From: Maribacter sp.
GTDB taxonomy: Bacteria; Bacteroidota; Bacteroidia; Flavobacteriales; Flavobacteriaceae
Length of the DNA: 64,000 nt
Reading direction: 5' to 3'
NCBI RefSeq assembly: GCF_016744255.1
Contig: NZ_JADGES010000002.1
Coordinates: forward strand, 54,047 to 118,046
Shown: one piece after another, positions 1 to 8,816 of the stretch
Layout of the letters: every line of letters starts with the position of its first letter
Position numbering within the stretch: the stretch's first letter is position 1
Notes under the pieces: generated by a model
What the model was told of the DNA's origin: nothing
What the model saw: only the letters and a program-made list of their open reading frames with translations
The model's database searches: none
Translations under genes and position numbers: made by a program

Positions 1-427
1 AAAATCCTTCCTAAATCCTAAAAATGAAGGTACTACAGTGGGGAAAGGGAATGACATAGAGCCTAAGGTTCCCTGCTTTATTGTTAAAAAAGACCAAGTT
101 TTAATGAAATTATCTTCTTTAGATTTTTCTTTTATTGTTGAAGATAATATAAGTGAGCTATTTAAGCTATTCCATGATTATAAAATGAAGGTAGATTTAA
201 TTCAAAATTCCGCTATTAGTTTCTCCGTATGTGTAGATAACCGATTTGGTCGCCTGCAAGAGTTACTTAATACGTTAAAAAGCAGGTTTAAAGTGGTTCA
301 CCAAGAAGGGGTGTCTCTATATACTATTCGCCATTTTAATACCGACGCCATAGCATCTTTACAAAACGGATATGAAATTCTATTAGAGCAACGAGCAAAG
401 GAAACCGTGCAATTAGTGGTAAAATAA
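1..427 (+). CDS. Aspartate kinase, C-terminal part (5' end outside the window)
   Basis: The reading frame is open to the left edge: codons from base 2 give KSFLNPKNEGTTV just before the GTG that the ORF track uses as a start, so that start is an artefact. The segment K-S-F-x-N-P-x-x-x-G-T is typical of the linker before the ACT regulatory domains in aspartate kinases, and the following ~125 residues (SSLDFSFIVEDNISELFKLF onward) read as an ACT-like fold. Aspartate kinase phosphorylates aspartate to start synthesis of Lys, Thr, Met and diaminopimelate; the ACT part normally binds an end-product amino acid. The catalytic domain is not in view, so it cannot be told whether this is a stand-alone kinase or a fusion. 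Confidence 0.8.
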   Translation, partial: KSFLNPKNEGTTVGKGNDIEPKVPCFIVKKDQVLMKLSSLDFSFIVEDNISELFKLFHDYKMKVDLIQNSAISFSVCVDNRFGRLQELLNTLKSRFKVVHQEGVSLYTIRHFNTDAIASLQNGYEILLEQRAKETVQLVVK

Positions 428-433
428 TCATAA

Positions 434-480
434 AACTCTTCTTCCTAAATCCAAAGGAAGCTCGTTAGAGTCGTTTTTTG
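434..480 (+). terminator. Possible terminator after aspartate kinase
   Basis: Nested short inverted repeats (CTTCC/GGAAG inside ACTCT/AGAGT) are followed by CGTTTTTTG. The position directly after the aspartate kinase stop fits a rho-independent terminator. The stem is short and interrupted, so this is tentative. Confidence 0.35.
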
Positions 481-512
481 TTATATTTACAGTTCCGAAA
501 TTTTTTAAATCT

Positions 513-2333
513 ATGGGTTTAGTAACTGCAAAGGAAGTAGCAAAAGCTATTAACCTTAGTAAATATGGCTTTCTAGGTACTTCTATTGGATGGTTTCTGA
601 TGAAAGTAACCAGAATATCTAGCATCAATAGGTTTTACAATGACCATAAACATTTAGAGGGCATTGCTTTTTTAGATGCAATTTTGGAATATTATGAAAT
701 AGACTTTGAAATTCCCGAAGAAGACTTTAGGCGCTTACCAAAAGATGGTTCCTATATAACCATATCTAACCATCCATTAGGCGGAATTGATGGTGTATTA
801 CTTATGAAACTTTTGGTTTCTCATCGGTCCGATTTTAAAATTATAGCCAATTTTCTGCTTCATAGAATTGAGCCTATGGAGCCTTATATTTTACCCGTAA
901 ATCCTTTTGAGAATAATAAGGACGTTAAAAGTAGTATTGCTGGTTTTAAAAGTGCAATGACCCACATACGTGCAGGGCACCCTTTAGGGATTTTCCCCGC
1001 AGGAGAAGTTTCTACCTATAAAGACGGTAAATTAATTGTAGACAAACCTTGGGAAGAACCTGCTCTAAAATTGATTAGAAAAGCTGAAGTCCCTGTAGTT
1101 CCCATTTATTTTCACGGAAAAAATAGCTCTTTATTTTATCGCTTATCCAAAATAAGTGATGTGTTTAGAACGGCAAAATTACCTTCTGAGGTTTATTCTC
1201 AGAAAAATCGTCCTATAAAAGTACGTATAGGACAACCTATTTCCGTAAAAGCACAAAAAGAACAAGCTACCCTAGAAGACTTTACCGATCTTTTAAGAAA
1301 AAAAACATACATACTATCGAATGCGTATGAAAAAGAACGCTTAATAGACCAAATACCAACCACTCTAAAAATTCCAAAAGCCCCAAAAAAAATAGCATCC
1401 GCTGTTCCCTCCGAAGTAATGGAAGGAGAAATTGAAAAATTAAGAGAAAAAGACTGCCGCCTATTACAAAGCAAAAATTACGAAGTTTTTTTAGCTCAAA
1501 AAAAAGATATGCCCTTTATTCTAAAAGAAATAGGCAGACAAAGAGAAGTTACCTTTAGAGCCATAGGGGAAGGCACAAATAAAGCTATAGATTTAGATGT
1601 GTTCGACTCTTATTATTATCACTTATTTCTATGGGATAGCGCAGCAAAGTGCATTGTAGGGGCATACAGAATGGGGATGGGTTCTGAAATATTTCCGAAA
1701 CATGGTATAGATGGTTTTTATCTTCAGGATTTATTCCGAGTAGAACCAGAATTATACGGAATGATGGAAGATTCTATTGAAATGGGCAGAGCGTACATAG
1801 TAAAAGAATACCAACAAAAACCTATGCCACTATTTTTACTATGGAAAGGTATTGTACACACTACTTTAAGGCACCCAGAGCATAAGTATTTAATAGGAGG
1901 AGTAAGTATAAGCAATCAATTCTCTAACTTCTCTAAATCGCTTATGATAGAGTTCATGAAGTCTAATTATTGGGATCCATATGTTGCCCAATATATTCAT
2001 CCTAAAAAAGAGTTCAAAGTAAAACTTAAAGATGCCGATAAAGAATTTGTTTTTGATGAAACACAAGCAGATTTAAACAAGTTTGATAGGATTATTGATG
2101 AAGTAGAACCTGGTAACCTACGTCTACCAGTTCTTATAAAAAAATACATTAAACAGAATGCTAAAGTAATTGCCTTTAATGTAGATCCTCTATTTAATAA
2201 TTCTGTAGACGGCTTAATGTATATTAAAATAGCCGACTTACCAGAAAGTACTGTAAAGCCAGTAATGGAAGAATTTCAGGCAGAATTAGAACGTAAAATG
2301 ACAGAAGGGTCTATTATTACAAAGCCCGAATAA
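513..2333 (+). CDS. Two-domain acyltransferase, OlsF-like (lysophospholipid acyltransferase + OlsB/hemolysin-type N-acyltransferase)
   Basis: The N-terminal ~290 residues are a PlsC-like O-acyltransferase: SNHPLGGIDG is the His/Asp catalytic motif, FPAGEVS the second conserved block, and VPVVPIYFHG the substrate-pocket block. The C-terminal ~300 residues match OlsB/hemolysin-type N-acyltransferases (REVTFRAIGEGTNKAIDLD, HLFLWD, GAYRMG, EMGRAYI). The same order occurs in OlsF, described in Serratia and Flavobacterium johnsoniae, which makes ornithine lipids by N-acylating ornithine and O-acylating the product. The amino acid used here could also be glycine or another residue, as in other Bacteroidota aminolipids. 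In the first domain five residues separate His and Asp (HPLGGID) rather than the usual four of NHX4D. It should act at the inner membrane face. It stands alone, followed by a long non-coding stretch. Confidence 0.75.
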   Translation: MGLVTAKEVAKAINLSKYGFLGTSIGWFLMKVTRISSINRFYNDHKHLEGIAFLDAILEYYEIDFEIPEEDFRRLPKDGSYITISNHPLGGIDGVLLMKLLVSHRSDFKIIANFLLHRIEPMEPYILPVNPFENNKDVKSSIAGFKSAMTHIRAGHPLGIFPAGEVSTYKDGKLIVDKPWEEPALKLIRKAEVPVVPIYFHGKNSSLFYRLSKISDVFRTAKLPSEVYSQKNRPIKVRIGQPISVKAQKEQATLEDFTDLLRKKTYILSNAYEKERLIDQIPTTLKIPKAPKKIASAVPSEVMEGEIEKLREKDCRLLQSKNYEVFLAQKKDMPFILKEIGRQREVTFRAIGEGTNKAIDLDVFDSYYYHLFLWDSAAKCIVGAYRMGMGSEIFPKHGIDGFYLQDLFRVEPELYGMMEDSIEMGRAYIVKEYQQKPMPLFLLWKGIVHTTLRHPEHKYLIGGVSISNQFSNFSKSLMIEFMKSNYWDPYVAQYIHPKKEFKVKLKDADKEFVFDETQADLNKFDRIIDEVEPGNLRLPVLIKKYIKQNAKVIAFNVDPLFNNSVDGLMYIKIADLPESTVKPVMEEFQAELERKMTEGSIITKPE

Positions 2334-2889
2334 GCCAACTTAAATCTCTTTAATATTCTACCTTTTCATAACCCTCCACGCCTAAAACTATCTAAATATT
2401 AGGTAAGAAAAACACTTTAAATAAATCTACTTCGAATCTAAATATATTTGAACTTTAAAGTATCTACCTAAAATAACATGGAATTTTACCGCCCAAATAC
2501 GGTACAATACAACTAAGAAAAGAGGTAATCTAAATTATGTTTGGTTCTGCTAAGAATATAATTCCACATAATTTACAAACGAATTCTATTTTTCCTATTC
2601 TAAAGAATAGAAACACAAAAATGAATAGAATCATGAAAATCTCCAAAAATAATCTAGTAAATCTACATACCAATTAGTATATCTATCTTAAACCTAAGAA
2701 AATAAACCAATTAGAATCTAAAAAATATTACACAACAACAAGATATTCAAGTTAATACAAAATACAAAAACGAAATTATATTTAAATGAAATGTTTTGTA
2801 AAAAATAAAAGTTATTCTTTTAAAACTACTTAACAACACATACCGTTTGGTATATAAATGAAAAACCATATTACTACTACTTTTATACC
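2334..2889. other. 556-bp non-coding gap
   Basis: Very AT-rich, with no open frame above 60 codons on either strand, no tRNA and no strong terminator hairpin. The only structure seen is a short imperfect palindrome, CTATTCT-aa-AGAATAG, near 2595-2610. It lies between the 3' ends of the acyltransferase and the convergent GH71/99-like gene. It may be decayed sequence or hold a small RNA; nothing visible supports either. Confidence 0.5.
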
Positions 2890-4257
2890 TTAAGAACCAT
2901 AAAATCTATTAACCGCCATAAGTATAAGTCTAGCCCTATTCATTTTAGACTTTTTTATTTTTCTATAGCTTCTATCTAAGTAATACTGCACCTCATAGTT
3001 ACCTGTAAATTCTTTCCGAGCCTTGTACAAATCCAAAACAATTTGCAAGTCTTCTGGAACATAAGTAACCCCAGTATATTGCTGTAATAATTGCAAGTTT
3101 AAAAAACCATATTCCTCTGTAGGCTCTAACATGGTTCCTTCACCAAAATCGTTCCATGTAACCAATTGTACAAAATCAGCAGCCTCATGATGTGTATAAT
3201 TAAGTGTTTCCACAAATACATTGCCATTATTGTGAGGTATTCCCCAATCATGTTGTAAACCCCATCCACCGTCTTCATAAAAGCTGTCGAACCCAGGATA
3301 ACTACTACCTACGGTAACCAAATTATTGTCTAAATACTCCCCATAGTAATAATCATGCGCTAGTAAATGATCTTGCGCCACCCACAAAAATTCTCCAGAG
3401 GCACTACTACCAACCATATTTTGCGCTGCCCATAGGGTTAAAAAATAAGGCTCTTCATTTACCGGGAATACAGAAAAAATACTATCCCAATCTGCTGTGT
3501 TTGTAATAGTATTTGGGCCAAAAACAAATAATAATTCTTTTCCATTATGGTTAAGAAAATTGGGTCGAGATAAGTAACTGTCCTTTATATACTGAAAATC
3601 CATTTGAGCTGCATCTACAACACTTGAAGCAAGTCCAGAATTATAGGTGTCCACTGCAACCCTATCTTCATACATAATAGAAAATTCCATACCTAAATCA
3701 TCTAACCTTGCCATAAATGACTCTGTAGATTGTTTAATTAAATCATAATCATACAGATCCTTACTACCATACCAGTCAAAAATTACTCCATCTATTCCAG
3801 AAAGTTTCATCATTAAAAAATGATATTCTTGCAAATCTGGGTCATTAGAAGAATATGGTCCTATGATAGGATAATAATACGATGCTATTTCTCTCTTCCC
3901 ATCCGCATCAACAATATTTGGGTTTTTATTAGCCATTGTCCAGTGTTGCCCCCAATACCCATCATAATCTAAACTTTGAAACCAAGGCATATAATGCGCA
4001 TATACCTTTTTCGGATTCTCTTTTACAACATCCATTCCAGAGATATCAACAATTCTTCCTGCCTTTGTCATTTTCCGATAAGCATCTTCTTCTTTTAAAA
4101 CCGATAATAAAAGAGAATCCGAAACTACCACAGAATCCAATTCAATACTAAAAACTTGATTATCAGAAGGTTTCTCTTTTAAATTTTCCTTTTCACAAGA
4201 TTGAAAAAAAATAATTATTCCAAGTAAGCATAAAGCAAATTTTGAATTAGACCACAT
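2890..4257 (-). CDS. Lipoprotein with GH71/GH99-like domain
   Basis: A lipoprotein signal peptide (MWSNSKFALCLLGIIIFFQSC; lipobox Cys about residue 21) is followed by ~55 residues of linker and a (beta/alpha)8-type domain. Features typical of the GH71/GH99-like group are VYAHYMPWFQ at the first strand, GIDGVIFDWYGS in the middle and VTWNDFGEGTMLEPT near the end, where the family usually has its acidic active-site residues. GH99 enzymes cut alpha-mannans and GH71 alpha-1,3-glucans; the substrate here is unknown. The protein is probably anchored to the outer membrane. No SusC/SusD pair or other carbohydrate-utilisation gene is adjacent, so it is not in an obvious polysaccharide-utilisation locus. 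Confidence 0.75.
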   Translation of the reverse strand: MWSNSKFALCLLGIIIFFQSCEKENLKEKPSDNQVFSIELDSVVVSDSLLLSVLKEEDAYRKMTKAGRIVDISGMDVVKENPKKVYAHYMPWFQSLDYDGYWGQHWTMANKNPNIVDADGKREIASYYYPIIGPYSSNDPDLQEYHFLMMKLSGIDGVIFDWYGSKDLYDYDLIKQSTESFMARLDDLGMEFSIMYEDRVAVDTYNSGLASSVVDAAQMDFQYIKDSYLSRPNFLNHNGKELLFVFGPNTITNTADWDSIFSVFPVNEEPYFLTLWAAQNMVGSSASGEFLWVAQDHLLAHDYYYGEYLDNNLVTVGSSYPGFDSFYEDGGWGLQHDWGIPHNNGNVFVETLNYTHHEAADFVQLVTWNDFGEGTMLEPTEEYGFLNLQLLQQYTGVTYVPEDLQIVLDLYKARKEFTGNYEVQYYLDRSYRKIKKSKMNRARLILMAVNRFYGS

Positions 4258-4321
4258 AACAAATTAATTAATTTTGGAAAGCTATCAAATATGGAAACAT
4301 ATTAAGGTAATTCTTACAAAA

Positions 4322-4356
4322 ATCATAAGTATTAACAATAAATTAACACTTATGAT
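4322..4356. promoter_or_regulatory. Inverted repeat in divergent intergenic region
   Basis: ATCATAAGT and ACTTATGAT form perfect 9-bp arms around a 17-bp spacer, between the divergent GH71/99-like lipoprotein and pentapeptide genes. There is no T-tract, so an operator is more likely than a terminator. The binding protein is unknown. Confidence 0.3.
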
Positions 4357-4417
4357 GCAATAAACCTAATAACAACTTAAGCATCTAATAAGTAACTTTA
4401 CTTCTATTTAGAAGACT

Positions 4418-4990
4418 ATGCAAAGATCATTCATAACAGATAAAATATATAAGGGAAAAAATTATACAACCCATAGGTTAGAAAGAAGAGAGTATGAAAA
4501 TTGTACTTTCAACGGCTGCAATTTTGAAAACAGCTTGTTAGACAATCAAAATTTTATGGAGTGTACATTCATAGACTGTAATCTTTCTTCTGTAAATATT
4601 ACCAACACCACTTTTAAAGAAGTTTCTTTTATAAATTGTAAAATATTGGGTGTAAATTTTGAAACTTGCAACACTTTTTTAATAGATTTTGTGTTCCACA
4701 ATTGTACTTTAAACTATGCTTCTTTTTTTGGGCTCACTCTAAAAAACCAACAATTTAAGGATAGTAAACTAATTGAGGTAGATTTTACAAAAAGTGAGTT
4801 AAATGGAGTAGACTTCTCTGGCTGTAATTTAGAGCAAGCAATATTCGACAGAACCAACTTGGAAAAAGCAGACTTCACAACTGCTTTTAACCACACTATA
4901 GACCCAGAGAAAAATGAACTTAAAAAAGCAAAATTTTCTAAAGACGGCCTTTCTGGTTTACTAATAAAGCATCAGTTAATAATAGAATAA
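4418..4990 (+). CDS. Pentapeptide-repeat protein
   Basis: 190 residues with the A(D/N)LxX five-residue periodicity of the right-handed quadrilateral beta-helix: CTFNGCNFENSLLDNQNF, VDFTKSELNGVDFSGCNL, TNLEKADF. Many central positions are Cys or Phe rather than Leu. No signal peptide or TM segment, so it is probably cytosolic. The related proteins Qnr and MfpA protect DNA gyrase by mimicking DNA, but most family members have no known function and the repeat alone does not make this a quinolone-resistance gene. A strong hairpin follows it. Confidence 0.85.
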   Translation: MQRSFITDKIYKGKNYTTHRLERREYENCTFNGCNFENSLLDNQNFMECTFIDCNLSSVNITNTTFKEVSFINCKILGVNFETCNTFLIDFVFHNCTLNYASFFGLTLKNQQFKDSKLIEVDFTKSELNGVDFSGCNLEQAIFDRTNLEKADFTTAFNHTIDPEKNELKKAKFSKDGLSGLLIKHQLIIE

Positions 4991-5006
4991 ATTGCCTACC
5001 TAGAAG

Positions 5007-5048
5007 TACAGATTATACGATTATTGATTTATAATCGTATAATTTGTA
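5007..5048. repeat. Long perfect-stem hairpin between two plus-strand genes
   Basis: An 18-bp stem (one G-T pair, otherwise perfect) has a 6-nt TGATTT loop; the core arms are ATTATACGATTAT and ATAATCGTATAAT. No T-tract follows. It ends 27 bp before the DUF6265-like start codon, so it could be a terminator-like structure for the upstream gene, a 5'-leader hairpin, or an operator. Confidence 0.5.
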
Positions 5049-5075
5049 ACTTGTTGCAAATGTAAATCCCTATCT

Positions 5076-5564
5076 ATGAAACTCATTCTCTTACTATTAC
5101 TTCTATTTTCCATAAACGTATCTAGCCAAAATACGATACAATTAAAAGAAGGAGAAAAGTCTCCCAAAGCCAGCCTTTCTGATGTTGCTTGGATTTCTGG
5201 ACATTGGAAAGGAGAAGCCTTTGGTGGTACTACAGAAGAAATATGGAGTCCTCCAATGGGCGATTCTATGATGTTTGTTTTTAAACTAGTCTTAGAAGGA
5301 AAAGTACAATTTTACGAAATTGGGCATATTCAAGAAAAAGAAAACACACTTTTACTACAATTAAAACATTTTGGTGGTAATTTAAAAGGTTGGGAGACAA
5401 AAGATGAAACCGTAGATTTTAAATTAATAAAAATGGAAGAAAACAAAGCCTTTTTTGAAGGGTTTACGTTTGAAAAAATTAGTGAAAACGAAATAAATTT
5501 ATATGTTGTAATTAACAGCGATGGAGTTAAAGCAGAAGAAAAATTTAGCTACAAGAGGAAATAA
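5076..5564 (+). CDS. Secreted DUF6265-like protein
   Basis: The first ~18 residues (MKLILLLLLLFSINVSSQ) are a signal peptide ending at an SSQN cleavage region, so the protein is exported, probably to the periplasm. The mature ~144 residues carry the DVAWISGHWKGEAFGGTTEEIWSPPMGDSMMFVF block, which I recognise as typical of the DUF6265 family: small beta-rich proteins common in Bacteroidota with no assigned reaction. The next gene begins 1 bp after its stop codon, so the two are probably co-transcribed. Confidence 0.65.
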   Translation: MKLILLLLLLFSINVSSQNTIQLKEGEKSPKASLSDVAWISGHWKGEAFGGTTEEIWSPPMGDSMMFVFKLVLEGKVQFYEIGHIQEKENTLLLQLKHFGGNLKGWETKDETVDFKLIKMEENKAFFEGFTFEKISENEINLYVVINSDGVKAEEKFSYKRK

Positions 5565-5565
5565 T

Positions 5566-5916
5566 ATGAAAAAAGAGTGCTTAGAATGTAGTACAGAAAT
5601 AATGGGTAGAGTGGATAAAAAATTCTGCTCTGATTATTGTAGAAACGCATATAATAACAAAATAAATAAAGACAGCAAAAACCTCATTAGAAATATAAAT
5701 AATCGCCTCCGCAAAAACTACCGAGTTCTAGACAGTTTCCCCCTTAAAGATGGTAAAACCAAAACCACAAGAACAAGGCTTTTAGACCGAGGTTTCGATT
5801 TTGATTTTATCACCAACCTGTATACTACAAAAAAAGGAACTACCTATTTTTTTATATATGACCTAGGGTACTTACCTCTAGATAATGATTACTATATGAT
5901 TGTTAAAAGAGAATAA
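5566..5916 (+). CDS. Small zinc-ribbon protein (DUF2116-like)
   Basis: The ORF track starts this at 5521, inside the upstream gene. The ATG at 5566, preceded by AGAGGAA, gives a 116-residue protein beginning MKKECLECSTEI. CLEC and FCSDYC supply four Cys for a zinc ribbon of the DUF2116 type, with the CSDYCRNAYNNK pattern usual in these proteins. The rest is basic and then aromatic-rich (TTYFFIYDLGYLPLDNDYYMIV). It is conserved in Flavobacteria as far as I recall, with no known function; nucleic-acid binding is only a guess from the ribbon and basic charge. It follows the DUF6265-like gene directly. Confidence 0.65.
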   Translation: MKKECLECSTEIMGRVDKKFCSDYCRNAYNNKINKDSKNLIRNINNRLRKNYRVLDSFPLKDGKTKTTRTRLLDRGFDFDFITNLYTTKKGTTYFFIYDLGYLPLDNDYYMIVKRE

Positions 5917-5919
5917 TAA

Positions 5920-6384
5920 TTACTTATAGTTTTGTCCGCTCAATTTCAAAGCAGCTATCACAATATCTTTACGGCTTATCTGGCCTACTAAAATTCCATT
6001 GTTCATAACAGGAAGCCTACGTCTGTTACCTTTATGAAAAACACCAGCAGCATCAAAAATACTTATGCTATGCTCAATAGTTTCTACATTTTTAGTCATA
6101 AAACGCTCCACGCTTTTGTCCAAAATAGGTTGATTAAAATAACGGCTTTCCGATATTTGTTTCATACAATCTGCCTCCGAGATAATCCCCACTAAAAATC
6201 CATTGTTATCAATAACAGGCCCCCCAGATATATGGTTCTTTGCAAAAAGCTCCATAACCTCTAGTATAGATTGTTCTGGACTAAACGTTAGTAACTTTTT
6301 AGTCATGTAATCTTCAACCAATAACGGAGCATCAAATTCCTTCTTCGTAGTCTTTCTTATCCCTTGAAAACTCTTAATCCCCAT
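5920..6384 (-). CDS. Protein with two CBS domains
   Basis: 154 residues made almost entirely of a Bateman pair. The first CBS domain spans about 25-80 (VEDYMTKKLLTFSPEQSILEVMELFAKNHISGGPVID) and the second about 90-150 (VERFMTKNVETIEHSISIFDAAGVF, RRLPVMNNGILVGQISRKDIV). Such pairs bind adenine nucleotides or S-adenosyl compounds and sense energy state. There is no catalytic domain and no TM segment, so it is probably a stand-alone regulatory protein. The partner cannot be told from context, since the neighbours are unrelated and on the other strand. Confidence 0.85.
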   Translation of the reverse strand: MGIKSFQGIRKTTKKEFDAPLLVEDYMTKKLLTFSPEQSILEVMELFAKNHISGGPVIDNNGFLVGIISEADCMKQISESRYFNQPILDKSVERFMTKNVETIEHSISIFDAAGVFHKGNRRRLPVMNNGILVGQISRKDIVIAALKLSGQNYK

Positions 6385-6536
6385 ATGCTTTTATTTTTTA
6401 GGTTGATTACTAAAGATAGAAAAATATTGCGAAATTCCTAATTATACCCGTTTTAATGTGTCATTACATTATCATTTATCATATTTAAGCATTAATTTTA
6501 CATTAAACTTGTTCTAAAATAGATTATTCCTTATAA

Positions 6537-8816
6537 ATGAAAAAAAGTACCGCCCTAAGTACCTTAGTTCTTATTACCATAGCCATTTATTGGTCATTTA
6601 AATCTTCTATGCCCTCTTACACAGAAGATAGTAATGCAACTAAAACCGAATTTTCTACGGACCGAGCATTAGAACATGTAAAACACATATCAAAAAAACC
6701 ACATGGTGTTGGCTTCCCAGAACACACCGTAGTTAGAAATTATATCTCTAGCGAATTGGAAAAATTAGGTCTTGAAGTTTCCTTTCAAGAAGGGTATACA
6801 GCTGGAGACTGGGGAAACCTAAGTAAAGTAAATAATATATTGGCTCGCATTAAAGGAAGTGATTCCAAAAAAGCATTGCTTCTATTGAGTCACTATGATA
6901 GTCACCCGCATTCCTCCTTAGGTGCTAGTGACGCAGCTAGTGGCGTAGCAACGATTTTAGAAGGAGTACGTCAATTTTTAGCCAAAGAAAACAAACCTAA
7001 AAATGATATTATTATCCTCATCTCGGATTCTGAGGAATTAGGTCTTAACGGAGCAGATTTGTTCGTAAATAAGCATCCTTGGATTAAAGATATTGGCCTT
7101 GTGCTTAATTTTGAAGCACGTGGCAGTGGTGGCCCAAGCTACATGCTTATAGAGACTAATAGAGGAAATAAGAAACTTATAGAAGAATTTACCAAGGCAA
7201 ACCCCGATTACCCTGTTGCCAATTCTTTAGTCTATAGTATCTACAAAATGCTTCCTAATGATACTGATTTAACCGTTTTTAGAGAAAATGGAGATATTGA
7301 AGGCTTTAATTTTGCTTTTATTGATGACCATTACGACTACCATACTGCCAAAGATAGCTATGCACGTTTAGATAGAAATACATTAGCCCACCAAGGCAGT
7401 TACTTAGTTCCCTTGCTTCATTATTTTTCCAATTCGGATTTAAGTAATCTAAAAAGCCTTAGCGATTTTATCTACTTTAATGTACCTTTCTTTAAATTGG
7501 TGTCTTACCCTTTTGATTGGATTTTACCAATGTTAGTATTAGGAATACTTTTGTTTGTCCTATTACTCTTTCAAGGGTTTAAAAAGAAAACCCTACAAGG
7601 AAACAAAATCTTAACAGGTTTTTTACCTATGTTAATTTCCATTGCCATAAATGGTGTTATTGGATATTTTAGTTGGAGTATCTTAAAAACACTTTACCCG
7701 CAGTACAACGATATGTTACATGGATTCACTTATAACGGCCATGCTTATATAGCAGCTTTTGTTTCTTTATCTATTGGCGTCTGTTTTTGGGTATATTATA
7801 AATTTCATAAAATAACAACCCCAAACCTCTTAATAGCCCCGCTATTTTTGTGGTTACTTCTTTGCGCTGGTGTTTCGGTATATTTAAAGGGCGCTAGTTT
7901 CTTTATTATTCCAGTTTATGCCTTGTTAGCGGCTCTATTTGTTACGCAAAATCAAAAAATGCCGAACGGTTTATTACTCGTCTTTTTAGCATTACCTGCG
8001 TTATGGATTTACGCTCCTTTTATAAAAATGTTTCCCATAGGATTAGGTTTAAAAATGATGGTGGCTTCTACCGTACTAACTACTTTAACTTTTATTTTAT
8101 TATTACCCATATTTGCGTTCTACAAGAACAAGCGTTTTTTAGCCATACTATCTTTTATTGTATTTTTAGGATTCTTCTTCTATGCCCATTTAAATTCTAA
8201 TTTTAACAAAGAAAATTCTAAGCCAACTAGTCTATTGTATGTGCTAGACACCGATACAAATGCTGCCAAATGGGTAACCTATGAGCACCAATTATCTCCC
8301 TGGACATCTCAATATTTAGGAAAAACAAAAAAGACTCCAGAAGCTGGATCCAAGACTTTGAGCAGTAAGTATGGCACAAACTTCACCTTTACAGTTGCTG
8401 CTCCCTTAAAAAATATTAAACCCCCAGTAATTGAGAAAACAAAGGACACCATTATTGGTAATCAAAGATTTATAGATTTATGCATTACACCACAGCGTAA
8501 TGTAAATAGATTAGAACTTATTACAAATGACATAGAAATACAAAGTGCAGAAATAAATGGAGTTCCTTTATCCAATTATTTTCTAGAAAACAGAAAAAGA
8601 AACAAGCTAATAACACACTATATAACAGACAATGCCTATACAGAAGTTAGATTAAGTTTTCCTAAAGATGAACATTTAGAGCTTACTCTTTTTGAAGCTT
8701 CTAATGATTTACTAGACAATCCCCTTTTTAGTATTCCGGAAAGACCCAAAGATAATATTCCGATGCCTTTTATATTAAATGATGCTATAGTGATAACTAA
8801 AACCATTAAATTTTAA
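6537..8816 (+). CDS. Membrane-bound M28 family zinc aminopeptidase
   Basis: An N-terminal membrane anchor (residues ~7-25) is followed by an M28 domain to about residue 300. The zinc ligands are visible in order: His in LLSHYDSHP, bridging Asp in LGASDAASG, Glu pair in SDSEELGLNG, acidic residue in LNFEARGSGGP, and His in DDHYDYHTAKD. About eight hydrophobic helices follow (residues ~325-560), then a ~200-residue soluble tail. This order resembles the Fxna/ERMP1-like membrane M28 proteins. It probably trims peptides on the outer face of the inner membrane; the substrate is unknown. Its TAA overlaps the ATG of the next gene by one base, indicating co-transcription. Confidence 0.85.
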   Translation: MKKSTALSTLVLITIAIYWSFKSSMPSYTEDSNATKTEFSTDRALEHVKHISKKPHGVGFPEHTVVRNYISSELEKLGLEVSFQEGYTAGDWGNLSKVNNILARIKGSDSKKALLLLSHYDSHPHSSLGASDAASGVATILEGVRQFLAKENKPKNDIIILISDSEELGLNGADLFVNKHPWIKDIGLVLNFEARGSGGPSYMLIETNRGNKKLIEEFTKANPDYPVANSLVYSIYKMLPNDTDLTVFRENGDIEGFNFAFIDDHYDYHTAKDSYARLDRNTLAHQGSYLVPLLHYFSNSDLSNLKSLSDFIYFNVPFFKLVSYPFDWILPMLVLGILLFVLLLFQGFKKKTLQGNKILTGFLPMLISIAINGVIGYFSWSILKTLYPQYNDMLHGFTYNGHAYIAAFVSLSIGVCFWVYYKFHKITTPNLLIAPLFLWLLLCAGVSVYLKGASFFIIPVYALLAALFVTQNQKMPNGLLLVFLALPALWIYAPFIKMFPIGLGLKMMVASTVLTTLTFILLLPIFAFYKNKRFLAILSFIVFLGFFFYAHLNSNFNKENSKPTSLLYVLDTDTNAAKWVTYEHQLSPWTSQYLGKTKKTPEAGSKTLSSKYGTNFTFTVAAPLKNIKPPVIEKTKDTIIGNQRFIDLCITPQRNVNRLELITNDIEIQSAEINGVPLSNYFLENRKRNKLITHYITDNAYTEVRLSFPKDEHLELTLFEASNDLLDNPLFSIPERPKDNIPMPFILNDAIVITKTIKF

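Noticed and set aside
428-628. 66-aa minus-strand frame at the aspartate kinase/acyltransferase junction
   Set aside because: It covers the intergenic hairpin and the start of the acyltransferase gene; no coding character.
1199-1474. 91-aa minus-strand frame
   Set aside because: Antisense to the OlsF-like gene, Ser/Phe-rich shadow.
4418-4990. Quinolone-resistance (Qnr) gene
   Set aside because: Only the general pentapeptide fold is visible; length and motif alone do not show gyrase protection.
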